Of a DNA stretch of 64,000 bases, positions 49,773 to 61,589 are shown in pieces. The position numbers and the translations under genes are program-made. Source of the stretch: Cunninghamia lanceolata. Taxonomy: Eukaryota > Streptophyta > Pinopsida > Cupressales > Cupressaceae. Numbering within the stretch: the first letter of the stretch is position 1; every line of letters starts with the position of its first letter. The stretch is taken from positions 8,146,501-8,210,500 of the forward strand of contig BSBN01000293.1 of NCBI GenBank assembly GCA_027924645.1. The letters are read 5' to 3'. Below the pieces are notes generated by a model, which was given only the letters and a program-made list of their open reading frames with translations, was not told where the DNA came from and did no database searches.

Positions 49773-52700
49773 ATGCCGAGGAAATGATCAAGAATTAAAC
49801 CAACACAAGAAGAGATAGAAGCTAAGAATGCAAAGAAAGCAGTGGCTATGAGGGAACTTTGTGAGAAGAGGAAATTAGACACGATAAATGAAGACATACC
49901 AATTGAAGAGGAACCACAACCATCAAAAAGAGATATGGTATTGGCAACACAAAGAGAATGAATGCAAAAACTTCATGGTACGAGAGATTTGAATACCATA
50001 GTTGGAGACACGTCCTTTACCGCAAGTCAATATGTAGGGACACCATCTACCACATCTCAAGTTGAGAGTACATCATCACTCACATGTGATGAAGGAGGTA
50101 TGCCATCGTTCCCACCTCAACCTCAAGGTATGTCATCTATTCCATCTTCGATCGAAGGTATGCCATCTAACCCATCTCATTTAAATATTGATGAAATTCC
50201 TAATGTTGAGATGAATTTACCTAACTTGACACCACCTAGAATTTTGCATAGAAAGCCAAAGTATTTGATTGATATTGATGAGAATATTTTGCAGCCAATG
50301 GAAGGTAAGATTCCAAAATGCACTTGTAGAAGATATGCTAATAAGATTTGGAGATTGTTCTTTGAAAAGTTAAATGAGACTGCAAGATGTCAACTATTCA
50401 TTGAAATGATGCAAAGTATAAAGTATAGGTCTATCATGAAGATTCTTGGGTTGAGAACATCAGAGGCTTCAAGTGAAAAATCTATTGTCAAGAATCCAAT
50501 GAGTGTATATGAGAGTGTGGGTAACACCTCATGCACAAAAGATAGTAATGCAACACGGCGTGTGATTACATCGACTATAGTAAGTAGTCAAACGAGGAAA
50601 GCTCGTCTCATTAGAAAGACAAGTCTAGAATTGAGAATTAATAGGAAAACTTTATCAAGAGCCATTAGAAGACGCCAAAGAATTGAGGACACTAATGCTA
50701 ATGAATTATGGGCATTCTCGGGGAGGCTACCACGAAAAGATAAACTAATTGTTGAAGCATTGATATCACTAATTGAAGACTTTTGGAAGAATTACACAAG
50801 GGTATCTCTGAATCAAAGGGATGTGGTAAGAAGGAGAATCGGTAGTCAGAACCGCGAGCCACATCCAAAGCATTTTTTGGATGAGACTCAAACATAGTTT
50901 TATGATAAATTTCTAGAGAAGTATCCTCAAATTAAAATTTATCAAAGATATTTTGAATTGCTAAAACCTTTCTATGTAAAGATAAATCACACACGCACTA
51001 CTTGTTGTTGTAGATTACATATTGAATTTTCTAACCATTTTGATGCTTATAGGTCTATATGTTTAGATATGCATACTAACAATGATTTGCAGGGTTGTGC
51101 CATATGTGCCCCACCAACATCTTCAAGAGACTTCATATCAAGAATTTTATGTGAAAGAGAGGAAGGTCAAATATTCTACAAGAAATTATGCTTGGATGGC
51201 ACATGTCATCGTTGCGGTGGCTTGCAACATTTGCCAATATGTGAACATATGGAAATAACACATGCGGTTGGAAACGAACTAGTAGAGTTTGGTAAGTATA
51301 AAACAGTGGCATACAATACAAAAGAAGGTAAAGAAGCAAAGAGGTGTGAATTAGTTATTGAAAAGATTCTAGTGTATCAGTTTATGCCTATATTTCATGA
51401 TAGCATAGTGTATGAGTATGCAAGACATGCCCATAGAGCTCGATGGTTGGACTTGCAATTCAAGTTATGTAAGGACACATTTCTAGTTGGTAGCATTGTT
51501 TTAGTTGTCAACTTTGCAGAGAACTATAGTCTACAGCCACAACGTGAGGTGAAATCACAATATTACAACTCCACACATGTTTCTATATTTGTGCACATCG
51601 CATTCATTCATGCGAATGATAGTATAGAGGATGATAGAAAGATCATAAGTGAGTATAATTTCTATATTAGTGATGATCGCACGCATTCTACAGAGTTTGT
51701 GGAAGGTTGCTTTCAGGTGTTCTATAATGATTTGGCTAGAAGGGGCATATCGTTCAGTCAACATATCATATGGTCAGATAACTATGTGTCACAATTCAAG
51801 AACTCACAAAATTTCTATTAGCTAAGTAGGAGGCATAATTTTACAAGTATTCAACATATGTGGAACTTTTGTGAGGCTGGGCATGGAAAGGGGGAGCATG
51901 ATGGTGCAGGAGCATGTGTCAAAAGAGCCATAGCATGAGAAGAGTTAAAGTATAAAGACAATGCAAAGTTGACAGATGCAAAATCGATTGTCAAGTGGTG
52001 TAATGCTTCTATGGGTCCAGGTAATGAAGGTAAGTCTTTAGTTCGTAGATTTTTTTGGTTGATTGATGATACTAACATTGCACCATATAAGGATTGTTGT
52101 ACACTGATAGGATCAAATGAGATGCACTCTTTCAGAAGCTCAATTGCAGGTTCATGGAGTATCCATACATGAAAGATGTCATGCTTTTGTTCTTCCTATG
52201 AAATTCAAGTCTGGGATGAGTGCGAGTCAAAGGAGTGGGTTGACGAATGGCAGTTAAGTTATCTTAGCCCACTTGACACGTATTGACCCCCGACGACACT
52301 GGAACTAACATAGATGGAATCGTCAATTGACTTTGAGCACATATCAGAATTAGTTCAACCAGGTAATATAGGGCACGTATATGCATCTAATTTCATCTAG
52401 TTCAACCAGGTAATGTCATCTTACTTTGTAGTGTTTTTGTAATGTTGACTAATTTCATCTAATTTGCTACACATATCAATGTAGGGCACGTATATGCAGT
52501 TATTACAGATGAAGATAATGAGGAGGGAACAGATTATTACTTATGTCATTGTGTTGAGGCCAAAAAGAAATTAGAGGCCCCTGTTATAGATGGAGAAAAC
52601 ATCGAATACCCTACAGGATCAGTGGTTATTACTAGAACATGGCTTAGAAGGTACCCACATAAGAGTGTTAATATTTGGCTATTTCAGGACTTTGACATGC

Positions 52701-52903
52701 ATCGGAAGATTCTTCATTACTCAAACCTTGTTGAGGCATCTAATGTTCATTTGATAAAGTATCAGGGTAGACCTTTGAACAAAATATTGTGGAAGGTGTG
52801 TGAGTCTGACTATGAAACAATACTTGACACAATAAAGAGTAGAGCAGACCTTGGATTAATTTGTAAGTATTCACATTGGTTTTGTAAAGTTATGTTACAT
52901 TGA
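49773..52903 (+). pseudogene. Sola-like DDE/D transposase, full length with stops (element 2)
   Basis: Two exons, 49773-52362 and 52485-52903, joined by a GT-AG phase-1 intron; about 1002 codons. The ATG (MPRK) is shared with element 1. Visible parts: basic, coiled N terminus (residues 1-65); Ser/Pro/Thr-rich linker; basic helical region near 50560-50690; Cys/His-rich region at 50990-51250 (CAIC, CHRCGG, probably zinc binding); then the core with VVNFAENY (51504), IIWSDN (51765) and GHGKGEHDGAGAC (51879). In relatives known to me the first motif is DFAENY. Here the Asp codon is AAC, so the first catalytic acid is lost. The second (51777) and a candidate third (Glu at 51894) remain. In-frame stops occur at 49785, 49959, 50895, 51819, 51936, 52170, 52284 and about 52311. 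Several replace Arg or Trp seen in element 1 or in the family. The enzyme would cut at the terminal repeats and make 4-bp staggered insertions. Confidence 0.75.
52363..52484 (+). other. Transposase intron with a local duplication
   Basis: The intron starts GTAATATAGG and ends CAATGTAG. Just inside it are repeated copies of the exon edge (TAGTTCAACCAGGTAAT at about 52351 and 52398) and of the next exon start (GGGCACGTATATGCA at about 52371 and 52485). Element 1 lacks this duplication. Confidence 0.7.
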
Positions 52904-53583
52904 GTTGTAAGTATGCACATTAATTTGTAAGGTTTGTCTTTTTTTATTTCCTCCTGCATTTTTACACATATGTACACATTTTTACATCATCATGTTATGC
53001 ATTTTTGGTGTCCTGCTCCTGATGCGACCAAACTCATAACTCACCCTACTTCCTCTAGACACCATTTGATGATCTCTCCAACACTCTGGATCCAGGGTGC
53101 CCAATCATGATGATGACCTATATACCATTCCCCCAAGGCACTCATAATGAATGAAAAGAAGACCAAGGGCGCCCAAGCTTAATAGACTTATTTCTTTCAA
53201 TTTTGATGATCCAAACTCTTGCAATATGACATCCACTTTCATGCCTTTAGATCTTCCTTCACATATAGGGCACCAAATCAAGTTGAAAAATCTATATAAG
53301 GGTGCCAAACTAGATGAAAGGAGACATGAAATGCACCTTAGGACTCCATGCTAAGGTTTGAGCCATTAAAGCCTTTTGATATTAGGTGCTCATGATGATG
53401 AAACTTAGAGCTTTTTCCTTTCCTATGCACTCATCTAAGATGTTTGAATGATAAGGAGCGCCTTGACCTCTATAATGTACATTGGGCACCAAAATCAAGG
53501 TGATTTTAAGTCACTTTGAGTCATTTGGGGTCAGTTTGAGTCTTTGAGTCATGTTGCAAAAAAGTGTCAATGTTGTCAAGTTG
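52904..53583. other. 3' flank of transposase and unassigned insertion
   Basis: 52904-52975 matches element 1. A short piece of the satellite unit (CCTGCTCCTGATGCGACC, about 53010) is followed by some 560 bp of unrelated sequence before the satellite resumes near 53600, so something has probably inserted into the first satellite unit. No protein is recognised. Confidence 0.45.
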
Positions 53584-55378
53584 CACAAAGCAACTTTTGC
53601 ATTTTTGGTATCCTGCTCGTGATGTGACCAAACTGACTATTCCAACGCATCCAGATGGGTACATTTACACTAGGCATGGTCCTTTTTTTCACCCAAACAT
53701 GTCGAAACAGTCTAAGCTACATTGTATCGATGATATCCCTGAAGAGTCCAAAGTGCAAAAAGGCAGCAATCTTTGACGAGATGTTACTTGAAAACCATGT
53801 CACTTAGAAACATTCCGTCTAAAACAATGCAATCATGTAAAGTGCCTCTACAATAACCTCTCTCAGTTTTTTATATCTCTAAGTCATTTGCCCATGGTGA
53901 AAGGTTTTCTGCTACCCCAAAAATCGTCATAAGGAGGCAGTGTAAAGTTGCAAAGGGGTGTAACTTTCATCCTGCTCCTGATGCAACCAAACTGACTATT
54001 CCAATGCATCTGAATGGGTACATTTACGCTAGGCATGGTCCTGTTTTTCACCCAAACATGTCGAAATAGTCTGAGCTACATTGTACCGACGATATCCCTG
54101 AAGAGTCCAAAGTGCAAAAAGGTAGAAATCTTTGACGAGATGTTACTTGAAAACTGTGTCACTTAGAAACATTCTATCTAAGGCAACGCGATCACGTAGA
54201 GTGCCTCTACAATAACCTCTCTTAGTTTTTTATATCTCTAAGGCATTTGCCTGTGGTAAAAGGTTTTCTACTGCCCCAAAAATCATCAGAAGGAGGCAGT
54301 GTAAAGTTGCAAAGGGGTGTAACTTCCATCCTACTCCTGATGCAACCAAACTGACTATTCCAATGCATTTGAATGGGTATATTTATGCTAGGAATGGTCC
54401 TTTTTTTCACCCAAACATGTCGAAACAGTCTAAGCTACATTGTATCGACGATATCCCTGAAGAGTCCAAAGTGCAAAAAGGCAGCAATCTTTGATGAGAT
54501 GTTACTTGAAAACTATGTCACTTAGAAACATTCTGTCTAAGGCAACACGATCACGTAGAGTGCCTCTACAATAACCTCTCTCAATTTTTTATATCTCTGA
54601 GGCATTTGCCCGTGGTGAAAGGTTTTCTGCTACCCCAAAAATCATCAGAAGGAGGCAGTGTAAAGTTGCAAAGGGGTGTAACTTTTGTCTTGCTCTTGAT
54701 GCAACCAAACTAACTATTTCAACGCATCCAGATGGGTACATTTATGCTAAGCATTGTCTTTTTTTTCACCCAAACATGTCGAAACAGTCCGAGCTACATT
54801 GTACCCACGATATCCCTAAAGAGTCTAGAGTGCAAAAAGGTAGCAATCTTTGACAAGATGTTACTCAAAAATTGTGTCACTTAGAAACATTCTGTCTAAG
54901 GTAAAACAATCATGTAGAGTGCCTCTACAATAACCTCTCTCAGTTTTTTAGATCTCTGAGACATTTGCCCATGGTGAAAGGTTTTCTGCTGCCCCAAAAA
55001 TCGTCAGAAGGAGGCAGTGTAAAGTTGCAAAGGGGTGTAACTTTCGTCTTGCTCCTGATGCGACCAAACTGACTATTCCAATGCATTTGAATGGGTACAT
55101 TTACGCTAGGCATGGTCCTTTTTTTAGCCAAACATGTCGAAACAGGCTGAGCTACATTGTACCGACGATATCCCTAAAGAGTCCAAAGTGCAAAAAGGCA
55201 GCAATCTTTGACAAGATGTTAATCAAAAATTGTGTCACTTACAAACATTCTGTTTGAGGCAACGCGATCACGTAGAGTGCCTCTACAATAACCTCTCTCA
55301 GTTTTTTACATCTCTGAGACATTTGCCTGTGGTGAAAGGTTTTCTGCTGCCCCAAAAATTGTTAGAAGGAGGCAATGT
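53584..55378. repeat. Tandem satellite, 5 units of 359 bp (element 2)
   Basis: Five head-to-tail units; the phrase GATATCCCT recurs at about 53732, 54091, 54450, 54809 and 55167, a very regular spacing of 358-359 bp. It is the reverse complement of the satellite at 25758-27200 in element 1. Unit length and sequence are well preserved in both elements. Confidence 0.92.
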
Positions 55379-57250
55379 ATTAAGTCAAGATGAAAGCCTA
55401 TTCACTCTAGGTGCCTATTGTGACCAAATCACACATTGCACTAGAGAATCCCAAACATGTGCCTTGAACAAGTGATGCTACAAGTGGTGAAAACAATGGG
55501 CGCCTTGAAGAATTGAGCCCTCCAAGACATCTTGTAATTGCCTAAAATTCTAAAATTTACATAAGTGAGTTAAGGTGCCATTTTCCATCTCCAGAGCCTC
55601 CTTTGAGTGTCTTAACATGGAGTGAATGTTTTAGTATATGAAAGATTATGCCTAAAGAATATAACAACCCCTTGAGTCACTAGGATGAATTAAGTTAACA
55701 AAATGAACTTCATTGAGGGAGGCGCACTTGTGCATCTAGACAACTCTAGTTTAGCGCCTGAGAAAAAGCATGTTTAGAGACACCCCTCGAATGAACCCTC
55801 TAGAAACAATAACCATAGCTCAAGATCCATAACCATGAGAAGATAAAGCATTAAAAAAATTCATCTAAAGGATGGGAAATACCTCTTAGATGATAGTCTG
55901 TCGAGTAAACCAAGAGTGGGGAATGAGAATGCTCCTCGAAGATACACTAAGCCACAAAGACTCTCTCCAATAAGAATCTTCTCTAGGTCCATAATTAACT
56001 CACACCCATATCCAAGTGGAAGTCTCCTTGGTCTTCCTGCTAAAACCTATAAAGGGTAACCATCTCAACAAGTGTCTCTAATCCCAAGAGAACTCTAGCC
56101 TCACCCAAGTCTCAAAGTATGTATGAGAACCTACAACCAATCAATCCATGTTAAGCTCCAAATGCAACACCACATTATCATGAAGCTCCCAAGCACATGA
56201 CCAATGTACTCAATACCAAGAGAACCAACAAGACCACTGTCAAAACTCCAACTACAAAATTAGGTATCCAAACATGACATCATGATCTAACATCTCCTCC
56301 TAGAAGATCACATGCACCAATACAGAGAATTCTAGGGTATTATCTGACCAAAAACATTGATGGGTTCATGCAATGTGTATCATTGATATTTTGCACTCAT
56401 ATTTATTATTAATCCATGAAACTTATACGGGTATCCCTCAATCACAATCATGTCATCATAAACACAAAAACAAAGATTTTTTGGAGGATATTTTAATTTT
56501 ATTAACATAGTAGTAGAAAACATTAATACATTACAGAATATCAATTACATGACACACTTCCAACAGATTTCCATTGTCTAGGGTCTCTAGGGGTTCCAAG
56601 TCCTCCAAATATTGCTCCAATAGATCTACATGTTAAAAATAGCCCCTCTCCTACACAATCTTCTTCTAGCAAATTCCCTAAATCTTTTCCATTAGTGTAG
56701 AAAAAGAAAAGGATGGGAAACTATAGAGCAAAGTGTGGGAGGACAAGGTTATGATCGAAGGCCTTGTGAGCAACTTTAACAACCTCATTAACTTCTCTAG
56801 TAGCTTCTACTACACTTTTTATCACATAGCCATCACATTGTAAAATTGTAACCCCTACTATATGATAAGACTACAAATATTTAAAATCGTTATTTACCAC
56901 CAAACTTGCTGTTGAACTATAAGCCTTTCTATATAATAAGACTACATAAACTTAAAATTGTAATATAGCACCACACTTGTTGAAAATTTAAATTTCCTTC
57001 AATATGCTAAGGATAGAGATATCAATTGAAAAATTACCATGCTGCAAAATTGGAACTTCTAAATGCTAAGACTACATAAATTTAAAATTTTTGTTTAGCA
57101 CCACACTTGCCATGGAATTACAATCCCTTTTATATGCTAAGACTACAATGAATTAAAGATGTAATAATCATTACGATTTTTTATGATCAACAAACCTACC
57201 TAAGACCAAATGCCTACAAGCTAATCACAAAATGAAATGAACAGAATAAT
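55379..57250. other. Unassigned sequence inside element 2
   Basis: No gene recognised. 55380-56330 includes words such as GGGCGCC that are shared with 53100-53570, so both may be parts of one interrupted repeat. 56800-57170 has several loose repeats of ATGCTAAGACTACA followed by AATTAAA. Part of this stretch may be LTR sequence of the Copia fragment downstream. Confidence 0.35.
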
Positions 57251-57696
57251 TGCTATTCTATTTTCAATATTATGAGGCAAAGTTATAATCAGAAACATAC
57301 ATACATATAGGCCTCTTGGATGCATGAATCAAGGAGATGACATGCGCAAGAGGTATGGGTTAACTCTCAATCACTGTCAATCAAGAGGTGAGTTAACTCA
57401 ACCTAACTGAGAAGTTAAGAGTTGAACTGCTAATCAATGGATTAGTTCACTCAACTTGACTAAGAAAGAAGTGGCCTTGACTGAATATAGGTGGCACCTA
57501 AATATCATCAATCAAGAGTTGATGAGGTAGTGGTGGCACTTGTGTACCTCAAGTCAAAGTGTACCCATGCATTTATTATCTACTTAGGTGAGAATAATTA
57601 AAAGTTCATATTATCCTAAGTAAACTTACTAAATAGGAGTAATATCACACTTAAGATATATAATATATCCAAGGTGAATAAAATATTACACCATCA
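57251..57696 (-). repeat. Probable 3' LTR part of a Copia retrotransposon
   Basis: On the minus strand the G-rich tract ATGGGGGG at about 57697-57704, a polypurine tract, is followed by TGATGGTGTAATATTTTATT, as expected for the start of a 3' LTR. The far end is not determined because no second LTR copy is present in the window. Confidence 0.45.
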
Positions 57697-58750
57697 CCCC
57701 CCATAAGTGCAACTTAGGAGAAATGAGAAATGATAAATGGGTTTTGGCTACTAGGCCATGTTGATGCTGAGATATGCCATAGTCAAATCAAGAGTCCTAG
57801 GCCTAACTGAAGAATGTGACTATCCAAAACCTAGGGGAAATGGATGTAGAACATGATCCAAAGACAAAGATGATACAACAATAGTGATGGAACTATCATA
57901 AAAGAGTATATGATGTCCTCAATGACATCCTCCAAGTATAAAAGATGGGACTCACAAAACAAACATGCAATGTCTATCAAGTACTCATCCCAAGTCGTTG
58001 TATCTAGAAGATGATGAAGGTCCTACTACACTGAATCACTAGAAGCTCCATTCAAAACAACACTAAACTCTGAAGAAGCAATAGGATATGGAGGAGATGG
58101 AATGTCAACACATGTATCTAGAACCCCATTTGATAAAAGAATACCAAGATTCAAACGACTATACTATATCTCCTCAAAGGTGTCCACACTAGATGCTTGA
58201 GTGTGAACATCGACCAAAGGAACATCAATAGAAAAATGTGAGAAGGTGTACAATCTAGATCAATCATTTACCTCCCCAGCTACAACAATAATATCTCCAC
58301 TTTGCAAATCTTGAATGAGCACAACATCTAGTGTGAACTCAACACTCTTCCTTGTCCCACTATGTGTGATTTGATAGATAAAAAAGAGATTAGTTGACAA
58401 TGAAGGTATGAAAAGGACATCATTGAAGGATCTCTTAGTCATGTTAATAGACCCTCACCCATGAAAATGCATATATGTGTTATTACCCATCAAGATATGT
58501 GGTGTTAAACAAGTCTCAAATGAAGAAAACATACTCTGTAATGAAGCCATATGATGTGAGGCTCCAAAATCAAGGATCCATCATTTTGATGTAGAATTTG
58601 CAATTACAACAAGTGCTTGCCCCTTTTATTTCTCTAACTTTGAATGAGAAAAAGATGATGAATTTGTTGAAGGTAAATTTGTCTTTTTTAGAATATCCTT
58701 TTTAGATTTCCTCCAAGGACTTCTAGTGGAGGAAAAATCTCAAACTAGAA
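57697..58750 (-). pseudogene. Copia (Ty1-type) fragment: protease and pre-integrase region
   Basis: On the minus strand, WILDFGASHHM begins at 58580. It corresponds to the Copia protease motif W.LDSGAS.HM, with the catalytic Ser-Gly context altered (DSG to DFG). In the same frame, 46 codons later, comes the GAG-pre-integrase block with SFNDVLFIPSLSTNLFFIYQ and GEVND (58260-58442). One stop separates the two parts. Integrase, reverse transcriptase and RNase H are absent: the sequence runs on to a polypurine tract and LTR-like DNA. It is an internally deleted, inactive copy inserted in element 2. Confidence 0.7.
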
Positions 58751-59089
58751 ATAAAAAATTCAATTAGTGTACCTCTCCCAAGCCTATCCAAAAGTCACAT
58801 AGTACCATGCCTATCCATCAAACACCACAATGCAATCAAAATCCTAACAACATGCCCATGATCCAAGATCAAGTGCAATCATGCAAAGATATTATCAATC
58901 ACAAGCCTATTAAAAATGAACTAGAGTCTTTTAGTACCATACTTTTCCATCAAACACCATCATTTAATCGATGGCCTATCAAGCCTATCAAAGAAAATGC
59001 AAGCATCCTATGTAATACAATCGAACTTTAAATATTTGAAGTAGCCATCTACAAATATCCATTCAAACGTGGATTTATAATGCAAGTAT
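58751..59089. other. Unassigned sequence
   Basis: Contains two similar phrases, ATAGTACCATGCCTATCCATC (near 58800) and TTAGTACCATACTTTTCCATC (near 58930), about 130 bp apart, suggesting a short tandem duplication. The open frame at 58807-59031 has no known motif. Confidence 0.35.
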
Positions 59090-59296
59090 GGACACCATCA
59101 ATAAAAAAGATTTGTATTAACCAAATATCCATATAGGCATACATCAATATCTATCGATATAGGTATAACATATATACAAAATAGCCATATAGGTTTACAA
59201 GAATGCCATATAGGCATACAATGTCAACTATGTACAATACAAAATATATGTCCACAAATGCCATATAGGCATACAAAGAAGGAACACAATAAAAAG
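59090..59296 (-). other. Conserved 3' flank of the accessory gene with repeated motif
   Basis: CCATATAGGCATAC or close variants occur four times within 150 bp (near 59128, 59187, 59208, 59262). The homologous flank in element 1 (24074-24275) has four corresponding sites. Placement directly after the stop suggests a 3' UTR or 3'-end signal; the role is unknown. Confidence 0.5.
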
Positions 59297-61399
59297 TCAT
59301 TCCCCTCTGGCTGGTGAAGAGAATAAATCATGAGCAGCCTTTGATCTTCTAGGGGATGGAGACGCGCATGTGGGTGGTCTACTATAAACCTGAGGGCTAC
59401 TCCTCCTATTTAGGTCTTCCTACATCTTTACCTATTACAATAAAAAGTATAGACATTAATATATAGAAATTACATGTTATAAAAAATAAAATATTTAACA
59501 AAATAGTCACTTACCGCTAACATATAATCTGTCTCCTCACTTGCCTCAGTAGCAGGAATAGGCCCTGGTGATGTTATGTCCTATAGAAACCATCCAGATA
59601 GAAATTAAACTTCAAATCAATAATCTTTTGATTTTTCAAAAATAGACAACTATAACAATAAATGTAAATTGAAATTTACTAATCTGCCTCATACCCCTGT
59701 CAATGCCATGGAGCTATGAATCGCAGAGGCCACACCCTGCTCCATTGCCCTATGAACATGGGGAGGTGTCTCTGCAGCTTGCATCATCTGGAAATAAAAC
59801 AACATTATTCAATTACAAAAACTATAATAGTGATGTAAATCATGGCTCCTAACATACACACACGTTCTTCTAAACATGGAAGTACACACAATAAAGCACG
59901 CAAATCACATACAAAAATTTAGTAAGTACAATTCATTCATTAAACTATTTATTTTATTACCTCCATAAAGCTTTGAAGTCCACCACCACTGGTAGGTGTT
60001 TCCATGAAATCTACAGTATTAACCTATTCAACATCCAAAATCAAAAATTAGAATACCATTCATATAACGATGCTATTCACATGTAATATTTATAATTGTT
60101 TACTAGTTACATACCTTGATAGTAGATGATCTAGTGAAAAATGCAGGTGGAGAACCACTGAAAACTGCATTGACGCTATGACCCTGAAATTTTATTAAAA
60201 TCATCAATTTAAATTAGTTAATCTTGTATTTCAAAAATGAAATTTAATAAATTAAATTCAATAAACTTACTAATATTTACCTGAGTATCAAGGCTAAAAG
60301 TCTCACTCAGGAGTGTATTTGTCATCACCATCTGCTCAGCTGCAGATGTAGCCTGTACACCTGCATCCTGACTGTCCATGGGGTCATAACCACAGGCTGA
60401 CCCGCAAGCCTGGCAAGTATGCGGTGGGACCCTACTCCTCACACTATCTCCCAACCCACTCTGTGTTGCAGGACCAGTATGCTCTATGATGCTCTGGGTC
60501 AAGGCACTAATCTACTGAAGTGTATCGACCTCAACACTCTCCTTCACAATGGAAGGGATAGAAACATGCTCGTGGGCTGGTCTGCTGATTACTCATCTCA
60601 CTACCCGCTGTGGGTCAAGACGTGCCCTTGGTCTATCTTGTGCTGACCCCCCACCTCTACCCTGGAAGTCTCGCATATCAAAATAGTTTGGCACTTTATT
60701 GAGGACAAACTCGCAATAGAGTTTCCTCAATAAGTATTGTGGGACCTCATAGTTATTGCATGGAGGATGGTTAAAAACCATCCACCACCTCTACCCGAAA
60801 TTGTCCCTTTTCACTTGGTTGTTGCACCAATGGATAGGGAACCTCTTGCATGTAATGGGTGGAGGTTGATTTGTTTGTGGGTTTGTGAAAATTGAACACA
60901 AGTCTAATTTTGTAATTTGTAATTTTTTAACATCTTGGTATGATAACTTGTCTGCATAGTAATCTCTAAACTCTCTCTTTTTATCTATCCAACTAGTTAT
61001 TTGCTTGCTAATTGAATCTACATTTGATAACATAGACTCAATAGATTTGGCAAGCGTGGACCTATGCAAGGTTAAAGTGGAAGGATATTTCAACCTTGCA
61101 ATTATATGTTCAATTTCCTTTTTGTTGTTTTCAATTTGCCCCATTATATTATCTTGTGCTCCAGGGGCATGTCAAGGAATGAATGGAGGAGGTTGTTGTT
61201 CTATAGGTATTTCCTCCTTAGGATTTTATGCATTTTGAGGAGGAGGAGGAGGAGGAGGAGGAGGAGGTGCATTAACATTTCCTGACAAATAATGAAATGT
61301 ATATCAAAAATCAACAAAAACCTACCTATTTAGAAATAAATTCAAACAAAAAAACAAAGATAACTCACCCCTTTGGCGTACTCGATGTCGCGATGGCAT
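59297..61399 (-). pseudogene. Accessory gene of the transposon, seven exons (element 2)
   Basis: Exons in order: 61369-61399, 60281-61281, 60115-60183, 59961-60023, 59695-59787, 59515-59580, 59297-59431. All borders are GT-AG. Exons 1 and 2 join in frame, and the other five exons are multiples of three with phase-0 introns, giving 485 codons. The protein has a short basic start (MPSRHRVRQR), a polyproline stretch from (CCTCCT)n, a charged helical part (QIENNKKEIEHIIARL), a conserved block with FPIHWCNNQ, RWWM and HPPCNNYEVPQYL, a CQACG motif and a polar tail. I do not recognise the family. Stops occur (for example at 60788, 60593 and codon 4 of the last exon), some of them Gln codons in element 1, so it is decayed. 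A regulator or DNA-binding partner of the transposase is possible, but that is inference. Confidence 0.75.
61238..61269. repeat. (GGA)n trinucleotide repeat, coding for polyproline
   Basis: About ten GGAGGA-type repeats on +, read as CCT proline codons in exon 2 of the accessory gene. The element 1 copy has fewer. Confidence 0.9.
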
Positions 61400-61541
61400 T
61401 TTGGCGATGAATTGATAAATTTTTTATGTTGATTGGTGTTTTGCAAAATGCGAGCGCGCTTTTGAGGGTTTGGAAGCCGCAGGCAAGGGAGAAAACAACA
61501 AGAAATGAAATTGGACTACTTTTTTTTTTTATTTATAGTAA

Positions 61542-61565
61542 GTCATAATGCGCTCGCGTTATGAC
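61542..61565. repeat. CpG palindrome, end A of element 2
   Basis: GTCATAATGCGCTCGCGTTATGAC is a near-perfect palindrome between the accessory gene start and the terminal repeat. End A of element 1 has two clusters at the equivalent place. Confidence 0.85.
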
Positions 61566-61589
61566 TTAATTTTTTTTGAAATTAATTTT

